The translations under genes and the position numbers were made by a program. Shown here one piece after another: positions 39,595-51,010 of a DNA stretch of 64,000 nt. The notes under the pieces were generated by a model. The model worked only from the letters and a program-made list of their open reading frames with translations, had not been told where the DNA came from and ran no database searches. The DNA is from Isoetes taiwanensis. Taxonomy: Eukaryota > Streptophyta > Lycopodiopsida > Isoetales > Isoetaceae. Location of the stretch: NCBI GenBank assembly GCA_021234155.1, contig JAJEKV010000066.1, forward strand, positions 2,158,128 to 2,222,127, written 5' to 3'. Each line of letters begins with the position of its first letter. Position 1 is the stretch's first letter.

Positions 39595-41083
39595 GATGTG
39601 TCTAAAGCGATGTCTTGTGCTTGCGCCTTAAGAATGCAATTTTCTCGAAAATGGATGAAATTAAATCAGCCGGTGTGGAGCTTGTTTACTTGATGGTGGA
39701 AAGAAACCAGGAGTCAAGGAAGCTTCTTGAATCTGTATTTCCAATGGTTTATATCTCTCCCTTCAATGCTTGCAGCATACTAAGGCTATGACATTAGGGC
39801 ATGAGGAGAACATCAAATACTGAAAGCGTATTGTCTAAAGTTGATTGTATAGTTTTTTTTTTCCACTAGATCAATGAAAGCAATAATTTTAATAATAGAG
39901 GCATGCTAGGATGCTGCTTGTCATTCTGCAAGGATTTATTCAAAATAACAATTATATTCAAGTCTAGCTAATCAAACATTGTGCTTTCTAGGGGGCTATG
40001 CAGTATTATGCTTCAAAAGTTTCAAAAACACTCATCAATGATGTGGCAATAATTTATGCAGCAATTAGTTTTTGGATGTCCATGAAAATTTTAGAAAAAC
40101 AAGATCCGCATTGTAGTTGGCAATATGATCTTTGTTTTGTTCTAGGCCAAACAACAGAAACTAGAGAATCACTTATGGTAGCAAGATTAGAAGTAAGATA
40201 CGTAAATTTTATATGTTAAAGTTCGTGAAAGTGGTACTTTTGACTTCCTAGATATTGGCAAGTTGAAACATGTCAACTCCTTTGAAACAACTAGAGAAAC
40301 TTGTGCCCAAATATTTGTGAGCTGGTTGTACAGTCATCTATATGCATGGCAGCATGTGAGCATTTTGTTACTTATAACCTATTTGTCTTTTGTCCCTGCA
40401 TGCGTTTTTAGAGATATACGTGCTTCTGAAGCCACTATGTAGATGATGAAATTAACCTAATTTAGAATACTACATGCTATCAAAATGTAGAGACAGGAAG
40501 CTGATTAAGTCACTTCATGAACCTTTGGCTTAATTTCTAAGAATTCAAGCCAATGACCTAAAAAAAGTACTTAGTATCCTTGACGATAACCAATTAGGCA
40601 AAAAGATGCTATATGATTTTACTGCAAATAGCACTGGTGAGGTATTTAAAAAGATTTTTTTTTTTTTTGTTTATGCCTGATGTATCGCAAAATAGACTTG
40701 TGGCCTAGGTCGACCTTCAAGAAACATTGAAGAGAGATATATTTGAGACACCGGTGCTGGTATGGAATGAAAAGAAAAGGATAGAACTGCAAAAGGTAGG
40801 CAATGATTTTAGATCTGATAATTTTGACCTGTGTGCTTGATGTATGTTGTGAATCATGGATAATGTCTTTACTGAGTTTGCTGCTATTGTTTGCCAACTG
40901 CTGATATTAATACAACTTACAGTTTCTGCAAAGTGAAGTGGATGCATTTAATGCTGCATCAAAAGCAAATCGCAGTTTCATGTACAACTATGTTGATTCT
41001 AAGCTGTTCTATTCCCCTACAAGCGAAGGCGAAGACAAGCTTACTAGATTCCTTCCCGTTTGTTTCTTCCAATAAGCTTGGGG
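39595..41083 (+). pseudogene. Possible remains of a spliced host gene, weakly RME-8/GRV2 (DNAJC13)-like
   Basis: Two segments look like real exons. About 40709-40795 encodes LQETLKRDIFETPVLVWNEK then KRIELQK and ends at a GTAGGC donor. About 40921-41068 follows a TTACAG acceptor and encodes FLQSEVDAFNAASKANRSFM then YNYVDSKLFYSP, before a stop. The 125-bp intron between them keeps the frame (phase 0). The PVLVWNE...R.EL pattern resembles a segment of the large endosomal DnaJ protein RME-8/GRV2, but this is from memory of the pattern only. An earlier piece near 39643-39747 reads MDEIKSAGVELVYLMVERNQ. Other exons are not convincing, so it is probably a fragment or a decayed copy. Confidence 0.3.
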
Positions 41084-41089
41084 CTTATA

Positions 41090-42680
41090 CGTTGTTGCAT
41101 TTACAGCATCCATTGTTAGAGATGTACATCTTGAGCTTCTGATGGATGACCATTTTCATTATTTTTTCTGGAAGGTATAGGATGCAGGGTGTCATATGAA
41201 TTGGATGTCTCAATTATGCTATTTACCAGTGTATGACATTATTTATGATTGACATTATTTATGATTATTGATGATGCCTTTGTCTTCACCTTTCATGGTC
41301 ATAGTAAAGATTGAGGATGGCAAGGGACAAAACCAAATATTGTCACCTTAGCAAGTGCTATACATGCATGTTCTATAGAAAAAATTTGCTAACTCAAGCA
41401 TCAAGGAAAAAAAACGTGGACATGTTAGTTTATTTATTTTTTTCCTAGGAACTGCCTCTATAGACATGTATGGTAAATAAAAGTGGATAAAAGTGTGATT
41501 TTGTGAATAGTAGTAATGATTAATAACCTCCAAATGTAATATCCCATCAGCTACACACAATGTAGATGGTAGAATACAGTTGCATTGCAGAAGGAAAAGC
41601 AACCATCTTCTATGAGACCATTGTATTTATCCTATATATCACTAGTTTAGCACAATATTAAGAGTGTGTATGTAAAATTATACTCCATTATCAAGTCATC
41701 TATTAGTTTTCTAGCTCTTCCTATATTATTCGACTGAATAGAGGTTTGAATTAAATGTTTGGGAAATAATGCATAGATAAATTTTGCAAGGCAAACTTGT
41801 TCATAGGAGGATAAACTCCCCACCTAGACAAGATGCAAAAAGCAAACTTATCAAAGTTGCATCACACATCACAATAAAATGGCTTATACGACTTTAGCAA
41901 GGCAAATTTGTTCACAAGGTTGCATCATCCTCTAGACAAAACGCACAAAGCAAATAACAAGATTGCATCGTAGCTTTCGTTATGGCCATGAAATCATGGT
42001 GTACATGATGATTTAGTTTTACAAGTACTTAGTTTTAGGGATGGTACTTTTCTACCAGAAGCTAATTCTTGCACCTTTGAGGGTTTTGCTAAGCGAAAGA
42101 AAAGATTAGATATCAAAAGAGTCTCATTGAGCCGCGTAATAGGTGACCAACTTGCACAGTCCGGAGGGCAAGTTCCTTGAGCTATGGGCTGAAGCCCCAA
42201 CCCTTCACAGGCAAGTTGATATGTTCCATCACTGTACCATATTTTGAAAAACTAGTTTTACAAAGAAAAGAGCCATCACTATGCAAAGTAATGAAAAGTG
42301 CTTTTGACTAGTATGTTTTTTTTTTATAACAACTTATTCAATTGTTTTAGGGATATGGTCTATGATTTTAGAAATTGTTATTTTTCACATCCATATCGAA
42401 TCCCCTTGGAACCGCCTGTTATTGTGCTACATATTTACATTGTATATTTTTTACTCGTGATTGATATTTTTTTTGTCCTTAAAAAAAAAATTATATTTGT
42501 GAAATTGTGATTCTAAGTCTAGACTTCTATTACTTTTCACAATGTCTACTTTGTACTACTGTTAGAATGACTTGCCTATCAAACTCTTGACACACGCCCT
42601 TTCCATTTTTATTTTCTTTTTGGTATGTTCTAAATAAGAAGCTAAATTATCTCTAGAAAGTCATTCAAACATGCAAATGC
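41090..42680. other. Intergenic, no gene recognised
   Basis: AT-rich sequence with short open frames without recognised domains. A direct repeat of a GGCAAA(C/T)TTGTTCA-type phrase occurs near 41790 and 41900. Confidence 0.5.
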
Positions 42681-42681
42681 A

Positions 42682-44140
42682 TAATTTACCAGTTTGGTGA
42701 TAAGTGATCCCCCAGTTGCTGCGCAAAAAGAGGTAAATAATTCATTTGAAAGCTCTTTGCCTTCGATGGTGGCTTCTCCAGTGGTTCTTGAGGAAAGGGA
42801 TTTTCCTCCCTTGCAAGGCGCTGCGAATAAGGGAGCAGAAGTTAATGGGAATTTGCATCAAACAGGTACAGATTCCAGTCCTAATGTAGTTTCTCAGCCT
42901 CAGGCAAATGATAGTGCTTGGAAGTCATCTGATTCGGTTGCAAAAGTTTCATATCAAAGATTTAGTGATTGGCTTTGTAAAGGCATATCTAATGCATCTA
43001 GAAAGGCAAGGGTCGCAGCTGTTTTACAGGTATTGTCGGAAGGGAGTAAGGAGGAGTTGTCAGCAATCTTGGACACATTGAAAGCATGAGAGACTCAACT
43101 TCAACAAGAATTGCCTCCAGATGATATATTTTACCAGTCTGACTGTCAAAGTGTGGTTCAAGCGTCAGGTACTCCTGTGGTTGAGGTGGACCATCAAGCT
43201 CATATTAAGTGTGCTAAGAACTTATCTTCCTGTGCAGTTCTTGGGTATTTTACTGGTGGTTATTTAGATTTTTCTCGGTCCCCTGTTTGGTTATCTCGGC
43301 TTTTGAGATGCCTTCAACTTCCTCCTTTTCACTCCATCAAGCTGCTGGCAAAAAACTTTGTTTTTATTATGTTTGAAACCAGTGATGTAGTGGACTCTTT
43401 GGTATCAAGAGGGATTGATCCACTTGGTAGGGAATATATAATGGACCAGTATTATTCTTCTGGCTTCACACTAGATATAGTTCGTGCATTAAAGATGCCT
43501 TGCTGGTTCTCATTACCTAATCTTCCTCCTGATTTAATGGCTCATCAAATTCTAGTTGCAATTGCAACAGGACTTGGAGTTCATATCTTACACACCACCA
43601 TGAATGGTCCAAGAATTTGTATTTCTATGCCAGTGGACTCGCCTTTACCAGATTGTATAGTTATGAAGAGCGGGCCTTGGTATAAAAAGCTGGATCTTAA
43701 ACTTCTGAATGGTCCAAAATTAGCCCATCTGTTTCCTGATAAGGAGGCTTTTATTAGCTTTCGTCGAGCTTCTGAGGTTGTTATAGCTGATGGTCCTAAC
43801 CTTCAGCGTGCTAAAGAGTCATGGCAACAGGTCAATTGGAAGAAGGCAGCGAGGAAGAAGTATGTTATGTCATCTCACGAGGCTATCATGCCTCGTACTA
43901 TTCAGTGGCATGATAATTTGATGTCTGTTGATGATCATCTCGAGGATGCAGAACATGATGATTGTGATGAGGCTATTAAACGCCTCAAGGTGGCACAAGG
44001 AGTATGATTATATTCTGTGTATGGGTGGTTTTACTTAGTGGACTATTTCGTTCTCTAGATTTTGAGCCATGTCACAGATCCCTTGTATGTATCTTGATTT
44101 TCCTTGATAATAAATTGTCGTCCTTCAAAAAAAATATCGG
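42682..44140 (+). pseudogene. DUF4283-like retroelement ORF, one in-frame stop, poly(A)-like end
   Basis: 42694-43089 and 43111-44007 are in the same frame and are separated by a single TGA at 43087-43089, so together they would encode about 437 residues. Residues from the second part (KNFVFIMFETSDVVDSLVSR, then MPCWFSLPNLPPDLMAHQIL and GPRICISM) resemble the DUF4283-type gag/ORF1 domain of plant retroelements. No zinc knuckle follows. After the stop, AATAAATTG and an A run at about 44127-44134 look like the 3' end of a retroposed transcript. There is no RT, so this is either an internally deleted LINE or a non-autonomous element. A diverged second copy lies at 48299-49650 on the other strand. 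Confidence 0.55.
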
Positions 44141-44348
44141 ACATATAATCAGGCTTTACATCCTGGCACAAAATGTTTTCAATTTAATATATTGGATATA
44201 TCACGGGTTTGCCCCAAAAACTTGTCAAAATATACTCTCCGCAATAATTGCTCAGAAACCTATCGTTTTTTATATTGAAGGGCGTCATTCTATTCATCAT
44301 CACATCATGAGTACATTCTACATCACTTTATTCTACATATCATATTGA

Positions 44349-44549
44349 AGCCAATTCACTACCTAGGCGAGATATGCTAGGAGCTGCTTTGCATATGATT
44401 GTCGAGTATATATGGCAGGTTTAAGGTCTCTACCATAGGACCGGTTGGAGCCAATCCACTACCTAGACGCGATATGCTAGGGGCTGCTTTGCATGTGATT
44501 GTCGAGTATATATAGCAGGTTTAAGGTCTCTACCATAGGACCGGTTGGT
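44349..44549. repeat. Tandem duplication of about 100 bp
   Basis: Two units starting at about 44351 and 44451 (CCAATTCACTACCTAGGCGAG and CCAATCCACTACCTAGACGC) continue through CTGCTTTGCAT, ATTGTCGAGTATATAT and AGGACCGGTTGG with few differences. They form the body of the SINE listed next. Confidence 0.85.
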
Positions 44550-44676
44550 CGTACTTGAACCTGACCTCGGGGCAATGGATTTTTGTCCCCATACTAGACC
44601 AATATTGATCGGGTTTGAACCCAGGACCTCGGGTGTGGCAGTTTAAAGTCCTGCCACTAGACCATGCCCCGAGAAG
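44349..44676 (-). mobile_element. tRNA-derived SINE with a duplicated body
   Basis: On the minus strand from 44672 the sequence starts GGGGCATGGTCTAGTGGCAG, containing an RNA polymerase III A box (TGGTCTAGTGG). It continues to GGTTCAAACCC near 44615, a good B box. The spacing is that of a tRNA, but the anticodon arm is not a clean tRNA fold, which fits a SINE head. The tRNA-unrelated body downstream is present twice in tandem. No poly(A) or clear target duplication was identified. Confidence 0.6.
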
Positions 44677-44679
44677 TGC

Positions 44680-45830
44680 TCAGAAACCTGTCTTCTCCAA
44701 TGACAAAACCCTTCTTTATGCTAAGGCCTTAGAAATCTCCAAATGAGCTTGTTCCCCAAAAATATCCCATACTTTTTTTTCTTTTTTGCATGATTACATG
44801 ATTTCTGTTGGATTTTTTAGAGTTCTAGAGCATGTAAGACAGATTTGGCAGGTTTAAGACTAGATTGATGCTCCAGATGCATCAAAAAATATGTTTCTTA
44901 ACCGATCAAATGGTTTAGGGTTAGGTTTCCAGAATGCATGCAGGGTTGGCTCAATGTCTATAAGGGATAATTTGGCAAAGATTTTTGAATTACTTGGAGC
45001 TTGCATGTGGTTCGGCTTGTGTTTTGCCCTACACATCCGGAAGTGACACGTGAAGAGGGATGATTGGTGGAAATGTAGAGTAGGCTAGGTAGTCTAGATT
45101 AGGTAGGTTTTGCTAGGATCAAATCCCAAGAAAGGCCAAATGGAGGGCCTAGATAAACTCAAATTCAAAATTTTCAAAGCCCCGCCTATATAAGCTTTTT
45201 GTGAGCTAGCCATAGAAAAAAAGGAAAATCTCAAATTGTGTTTTTTTCCTTCTTTGTAAAAAATGACTAAAAATAGGTGACATGGCAAAATTGAGGGCGA
45301 GTTGGCAAGAAATGTGATGATATGGCATTTTGAATGGGATGAGATGGCAAAATTGTAAACATAAATTTTCCTAGTCAAATTGTTTTGTGAAGACATGGAT
45401 GTGATGTGATGATGACATGGATGTTATGGTGATGACATTGATGTGATGTAATGACAACATGGATCATGTGGAAACTATAACATGCGGATGGTGATGGAAC
45501 TTGAAGTTTGACAAATTTAAACTAGTTTTTGCCTTTTTCTTGAAGTGGCATCTCAAGAGTGGATCTTCTCTCTCTTCTTTTTTCTCTTTCTTTTTTATTA
45601 GGTCCTATAGGCCTATTGGTCTTCATGCATGATAAAAGTCCATTCAATTCAAGTCAAAAAATTTTGCCTTAGAGAGAAAATGTCACTTTGGACCTTGGGA
45701 AAAGACTGCAATAATGATGAAATGAGCAAATTTTACTAATGTGGTGATGATGTTTGTGTGTATGTTTCGACTAGGAAAAAAAGTTTGCCATCTTCTTGGC
45801 TTCTCAAATGGCCATGGTTTAGGAAAAGGG
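44680..45830. other. Intergenic, with a minisatellite; no gene recognised
   Basis: AT-rich sequence. A short degenerate minisatellite (GACATGGATGTGATG-like units of about 30 bp, three copies) lies at 45391-45466. Confidence 0.5.
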
Positions 45831-45833
45831 TGA

Positions 45834-45884
45834 AGAGAATGAGAATGAGAATGAGAATGAGAATGAGAATGAGAATGAGAATGC
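45834..45884. repeat. (GAGAAT)n microsatellite
   Basis: About eight consecutive GAGAAT hexamers. A shorter run of the same hexamer occurs at about 60432-60450. Confidence 0.95.
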
Positions 45885-45942
45885 TTTTTTTATCGTCCAC
45901 TGAGGCCAATCGGCCTATGGGACCCATAAGGAGCGCAACAAA

Positions 45943-46013
45943 CTTATTACTGTCCGGGTTAAAAAACCCCCGCCCCGAAGGGTTTTCGAGGGAAAAACCG
46001 TGGCAGTAATAAG
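45943..46013. repeat. 71-bp mini foldback
   Basis: CTTATTACTG at the left is matched by CAGTAATAAG at the right, with GGGTT...AACC also opposed. The interior is GC-rich (CCCCCGCCCCGAAGGG). It could be a tiny MITE or a structured 3' end of the adjacent LINE, which stops a few bases to the right. Confidence 0.6.
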
Positions 46014-46019
46014 ACTGCT

Positions 46020-47290
46020 GTCAAACTGTACAAGTATACATCAATGTATATATACATGTCAAGTGCGTGCCCGAGGACATAGCTGATCTCACATATCCAT
46101 AACCTCGAAGGTATGATCCCAAAGACCCGTCACGGATCGCGTGCTCAATGTCACATGTAACGGGTGGCCAGGGCGACCAACTCAAAGATAGCGTCCGAAT
46201 TTGATCATATGCTGGGCAACTTTGAAGGGTATGAGATTCATCCTCAATGACTCCCATTTGGCAGCATTGACGGAGCCTGTCCTGGCGTGGCTCAACAATC
46301 CATCTGCCCCTCTCAATTCAAAGATGATGTGCCCCATGTGCGAATGGAGGCAATGAGTCTGCGCCTTTTCATGGGCAAGTGGGTACGCAGGTAGCATTGC
46401 GGGCCTCGTTCCAATGTGGGATTTATGTGGTGTTGGTAGTGTGCTGTCTTGACATGTTCAAGGGCATTGGCATCCCAAAGCTTGCTGAGGAAGCAAGCGT
46501 CAAGATATTGCCTCAAGCTATGGCGATCTGCCTCTGTTTGCACATATATGCACCTGTGCTCTTGCACATTCCATCTAGCCAATCATTGAGCTCTCTTTTC
46601 CCTCCAGCAGGCCTTGAGGCGCTGCGACCCCATTGCCATGATATAAGCTAGTTTAGGGAGACGAGCATCGTCCATATTGACCACCTTCCGAAAATAGACA
46701 ATGTGGCGATCAAAGGGCCCTCTCGAAGAGGCAAGAATCTGTCTCCCCGGTAGAATTTGATATGGGGTGCGTGGATTTCACCCCTAGTGCTTTCGTTACT
46801 AAGAAAGCTTTTCGGACCTGCTCCAAGTCATTCCAAGTAGCAAGTGATACTATTGGGCCCCATACTTCCACCCCGGTATAAAAGGACGGGCTCCACTAAG
46901 ACCTTGAGAGGTGTGGTGATGGGCCCAATCATAGAACTCCGCTCTATGACTATTGTTTTGCATTGCATATAGTGCCTTCCACTTAGTCACTTTCGTGGCC
47001 CGTATGGATGTGTCCCCATAGTAGAAGGAAACTCCACTCCCAAATATTTGTATGTGGATGCAACTTCCACATTCTCGCCTCGATGGCGAAGGAGGGACCC
47101 TCCGACGTGAAGATGATATGAAAACCACCTTAGTCTTGGGCGGGTTGACGCGCATATCGGTTAAGCTTGGCGAGTAATGTGTCCAGCCAGGGCATCGAGA
47201 TGTCGTTGCATGTCTGCTGGTGTGTAAGCTAGGAGGTCGACATCATCAGCATATATTAACTGTCTGAAGAAGTGTGGACAATGGTTGGTA
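46020..47290 (-). mobile_element. LINE reverse transcriptase fragment with YADD motif
   Basis: On the minus strand, from 47265 the sequence reads QLIYADDVDLLAYTPADMQR, with an intact YADD catalytic motif at about 47253-47242. Then come NPPKTKVVF (about 47147) and, in shifted frames, a palm/thumb region. At 46290-46190 it reads CCQMGVIEDESHTLQSCPAY, a zinc-binding CCHC tail typical of one LINE lineage. Several frameshifts and stops break it, and the 5' part is missing. This lineage differs from the L1-like tails at 16630, 23188 and 33900. Confidence 0.7.
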
Positions 47291-47411
47291 GGTGGAAAAA
47301 AAGCTTGAATTGCCTCGGGATAAGGTAAATGAAGCCTTTTGCTTTAGAACAACATATCAAAGATTGAAGACATGCAAAATACTATGGAACTTGAGGGATC
47401 TTCCAAACTTC

Positions 47412-47488
47412 GTCTTGGAGTCTTCAAAAATTGATTTGGAATCTTCAAATATTGACTTGGAGTCTTCAAATGTCAACTTGGGGTCTTG
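47412..47488. repeat. 24-bp tandem repeat, about 3.3 units
   Basis: Units of TTGGAGTCTTCAAAAATTGA-type sequence are repeated. One frame reads LESSKIDLESSNIDLESSNV. No gene context supports translation. Confidence 0.8.
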
Positions 47489-47489
47489 A

Positions 47490-48290
47490 TATCCAACTTT
47501 TATAGAAACAATGTCTAATTGATGTCGAGTCAATGTCTTCCTTTGGGTCTTCCTGCAAATGTATAGTCTTGAGATGTATCTTCAAACTTCATGTTCTATG
47601 AGATCTTTCACAAGCATTAGATGCAAAATGTTAGCTTTGTGTAAAACCTTTTCTATGCTTCCAAAATGTGGCAGCATCATGCCAAACAAACAAAGATTGA
47701 CTGATCCTTCAGATACCTGAGCTAGATATGGAAAGAACATGAATAGTAATGGTCGTCACTATGGGAATGTGGTTGACAACATAGGATTATTCTTGAATAA
47801 TAAGCAGTATGGCAGGCAGATCTACTCATGAGCAGAATATGGAATGAAGAAATGATGCACCTGCATGACAAATGATAGAATGGTTAACAAAACAAGGTTG
47901 CCATATGGTTGTATGGTGGAAACATAAGATGCATGATAGGGATGATGGAATAGAATAGTCTATATATGAATAGGGAGACTATGAGCAAGTTACATTGGAA
48001 CAGAAGTGTTTGGGGACTATAAACCTAGAGAAGGCAATCAAACCCTCTAGGCAAAACCACCTATACACAATACAAAATCATCTCTCTTGTACTACTTTGA
48101 GGCATTTAGACACCTCATCATCATTAACATACTCCACAATATCTAGCTGCTCATCCTTTGACATCAAATTGTCATGCGACACAATAGGATGAGGAAGAGG
48201 TAGTAGAAGCACCGCTTCTTGATAAGTTCACCTGAAAGGGCCAGGCTTATATGAATTTGTAGTAGACTTTTTGCAGTTTTCTTCAAATTA
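47490..48290. other. Intergenic, no gene recognised
   Basis: AT-rich sequence without open frames of interest. Confidence 0.5.
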
Positions 48291-48298
48291 ACCCTCTG

Positions 48299-49650
48299 CT
48301 AAGGCTGTTTAGTACATTGAATGGTGAGGCTATCAGACATGATAACCTCAGGCATTGGAGCTAAATGACGAGATATATCAATAGTATCATCAACATGAGA
48401 CTCAAAACAACGTGCAGATGTCTGTACTACAGAGGAACTTAGGAAAGGAGGAATAATGGTTGCAGTGGAAGCAGATGAAATGATAGGGGAAGGTAAGACA
48501 TGAGAAGCACCAACCACAGACTGAACTTCAGACTGAAGAGGAGCAGAAGGAGGTCGCACTTGTTGCTGAGCATAAGGACCACATTGAAAAGAAGCAAATA
48601 CCTCCTTATCAAGAAATGAGCAAGCCAATTCCAGACTATTCAATAATTTGAGGTCCAACTTCTTGTACCAAGGGCCACTTTTCACCACAACACAATCTGG
48701 CAATGAAGCATCTACTGTCATAGAATACAAATTCTAGGACCATTCATAATGGAGTGAGAAATATGCACCTCAAGTCTGTTAGCAATTGATACCAAAAACT
48801 GATATGCCATCAAATATGAAGGAAAATTAGGTAAAGAGAACCAACATGGCATCTTGAGAGTATTAAACATCACAAGTGTGAAGCCAAAAGAATAATAATG
48901 ATATGAAAGATAGCTTCTCCCAAGTGGGTCAATTCCTCTAGACACTAATGTATCCACTGCATTGCTAGAACAAAGTTATGAGATAATAACTTTAATGACT
49001 GAAAAGCAGGAAGTTGAAGACATTAGCAAATGAGCGAATCAACCACAAAATCATGCAAAATCTAAATAGCAGAACATGATGACAAGTTTTTAGCACATCT
49101 GACATGAGCAGCATGATCTACTTCAATGACTGGAATACCAGAAGCTTCAACTAAATTTTGACACTCAGATTGATAAAACACATCATCTCAAGGCAATTAT
49201 TGTTGAAGTTATGTCTAACAAGAGTTTAAAACATCCAGAATTGCCAATAGTTCCTCCTTATTCCCCTCAGCTAGCACATGTAAAGCAGCCTTCCTGGATT
49301 CATAGACCACATCTATGCAAATCCAATGGCTAAATCTCTAGTATGTAACTTCAAAAACAAAATCAGAAGACTTCGAAGCAGTGGCAGTAGCTTGGGATTG
49401 TGAAATAATAGGAGTAGAAGTCGGCACACTCGCAGATAATGGCACGTTGTTGGACACTTGAAGGGGAGAAAATCCTTCTCATGCAGAACAGAAGAAGCAC
49501 TCACACTGAAAGGAGAAGAATTTACATTCCTTACCTCATCAATCATAGTGGATTTAGGTATTATAACATCTGAAGAAGTGAGTAAAGCATTCAAAGCAGT
49601 AGAAATAATGCAAGAAGGAGCATCCAGCATCATCAAAGGCACATCCAACC
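48299..49650 (-). pseudogene. Second, more decayed copy of the DUF4283-like retroelement ORF
   Basis: On the minus strand, 48957-48718 reads LVSRGIDPLGRSYLSYHYYS and LKMPCWFSLPNFPS, and 48730-48600 reads VVVKSGPWYKKLDLKLLN. These match the ORF at 43111-44007 closely. The upstream part (49648-49313) still shows the SVLHEKDFLPF counterpart of VVLEERDFPPL. Stops and shifts are frequent and no poly(A)-like end is seen. The shared core without RT in both copies suggests a repeat family of its own. Confidence 0.55.
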
Positions 49651-49669
49651 TTCCCTGACTGGAAACCCC

Positions 49670-50220
49670 CGTTGCGACCTTCTTCGTGGCATGATTGACG
49701 GTGACCGAAGTGAATCAGGTCAATTCTAGCCCCCTAATCTAACACCAACACATCTCTAGAAAACCTTCTGCATAAGCTTTCCAATGAGCTAAAGAATATG
49801 AAAAAGAAGATTGGATGCAAAAGTTATCATGGATTTAACACTAGTGGTGAAGCTCTAGAGCGCCCATCACTGCCTCCCCATCTCCAAGTTCCCCGGCTCT
49901 TTTAAATAAATTGGTATTTCGTTTTTGTTATATCAACAATAATAACTATCTAACAATGCTTACTAAAAGCATGCGGTTAGGAGAATGTAAATAAGCCTGC
50001 TTTGCTGCCAGCCATAGAGCGTGAAACCATTTTGCAATTTTGTGCTTTGGGTACCATTGCCATTGCCAAATACAGAGTTGTCGACTCTACAATAATCCAT
50101 CAATAAGGATTTTTTACCTTTCCAGTGTACCTAACCAGTTGAGACTTGTAAGTTTAGCCATCAATGCTTCCTGATAGCGATTAGCAAGCTTATAGTTTAG
50201 TTTTAGTCTAGACGGGGGTG
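49670..50220. other. Intergenic, no gene recognised
   Basis: No open frame, repeat or RNA gene of note. Confidence 0.5.
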
Positions 50221-50259
50221 CTAATGTAATGCTAAAAAGGGGCTTAACAACTTATATAT

Positions 50260-51010
50260 ATGTACCCTTGTATGAATAGATGTATGGTTAATCTTTATTT
50301 TATGCTCTATTCGAAGATATGGATGGATGGATGTATAATGATAGTTCTCTTTCTGTTCCTCTTGTGTTTGTGGGGATTAAGGGGGTAGAGACCTAAAGGC
50401 TATGTGGAAGTAGAGATGCGCCTAAATCCCAATATATGCGGCCTGTGCACAAGAGCCCTTGAGACTACTCCAGATTGCATCTTCTAGTATGAGGCAGGAA
50501 TGCGACAACCCCAGAGCACAATGGTTCCAGGGGTGGCTAGAGGACCCAGGTCCTTACCCGGCTTAACCCCCCAAAATCTATAGGTCGAGATCATCCCACC
50601 TATCGAGTCCCTAGGATGTCCTTTCGGGATGACACCTATGACCTAAGGGGTGTCAGACACATACTCGGCCCACACGCAGTGACCAACTATAAGCCTAGCA
50701 CACAATAAGAGCCCCAGTAGCCACGCTCAACAAGGCTCCAGCTCCACTTCACTATTGTGTCCGTTGTATGGTACTCAATCTTGGCATAGCATCTACAGCC
50801 AGGTGGGCTCTTGTGCACATGCCGCATTTATTGGGATTTATGGGATTCTAGCTAGAAACATCTCTATTCCTACTAGCCTTTAGGTCTCTACCCTCATCCC
50901 CCAAGGATGAGAGGTGCATTAAAGGAGTTATTATAAATCATAAATCCATTTATAACTTCAAATAGAGCACAATATAAGATTAACCATTCATCTAAGAAAA
51001 CAAGGGTTAA
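50260..51010. repeat. Two LTR fragments in inverted orientation
   Basis: The left arm (about 50262-50455) and right arm (about 50803-51000) are inverted copies sharing GGTAGAGACCTAAAGGCTA, GCGGC(C/A)TGTGCACAAGAGCC and GGTTAATCTT...GCTCTATT(C/T)GAAG. The interior continues as minus-strand sequence related to the solo LTR at 35113-36440. The structure is therefore a longer minus-strand LTR fragment facing a shorter plus-strand one of the same family. Confidence 0.7.

Noticed and set aside
44600-44676. Functional tRNA gene on the minus strand
   Set aside because: The A and B boxes are good, but the anticodon arm and acceptor stem do not pair cleanly and the sequence continues into a repeated body, as in a SINE.
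45758-46009. Open frame with an RMRMRM repeat
   Set aside because: It is only a translation of the GAGAAT microsatellite.
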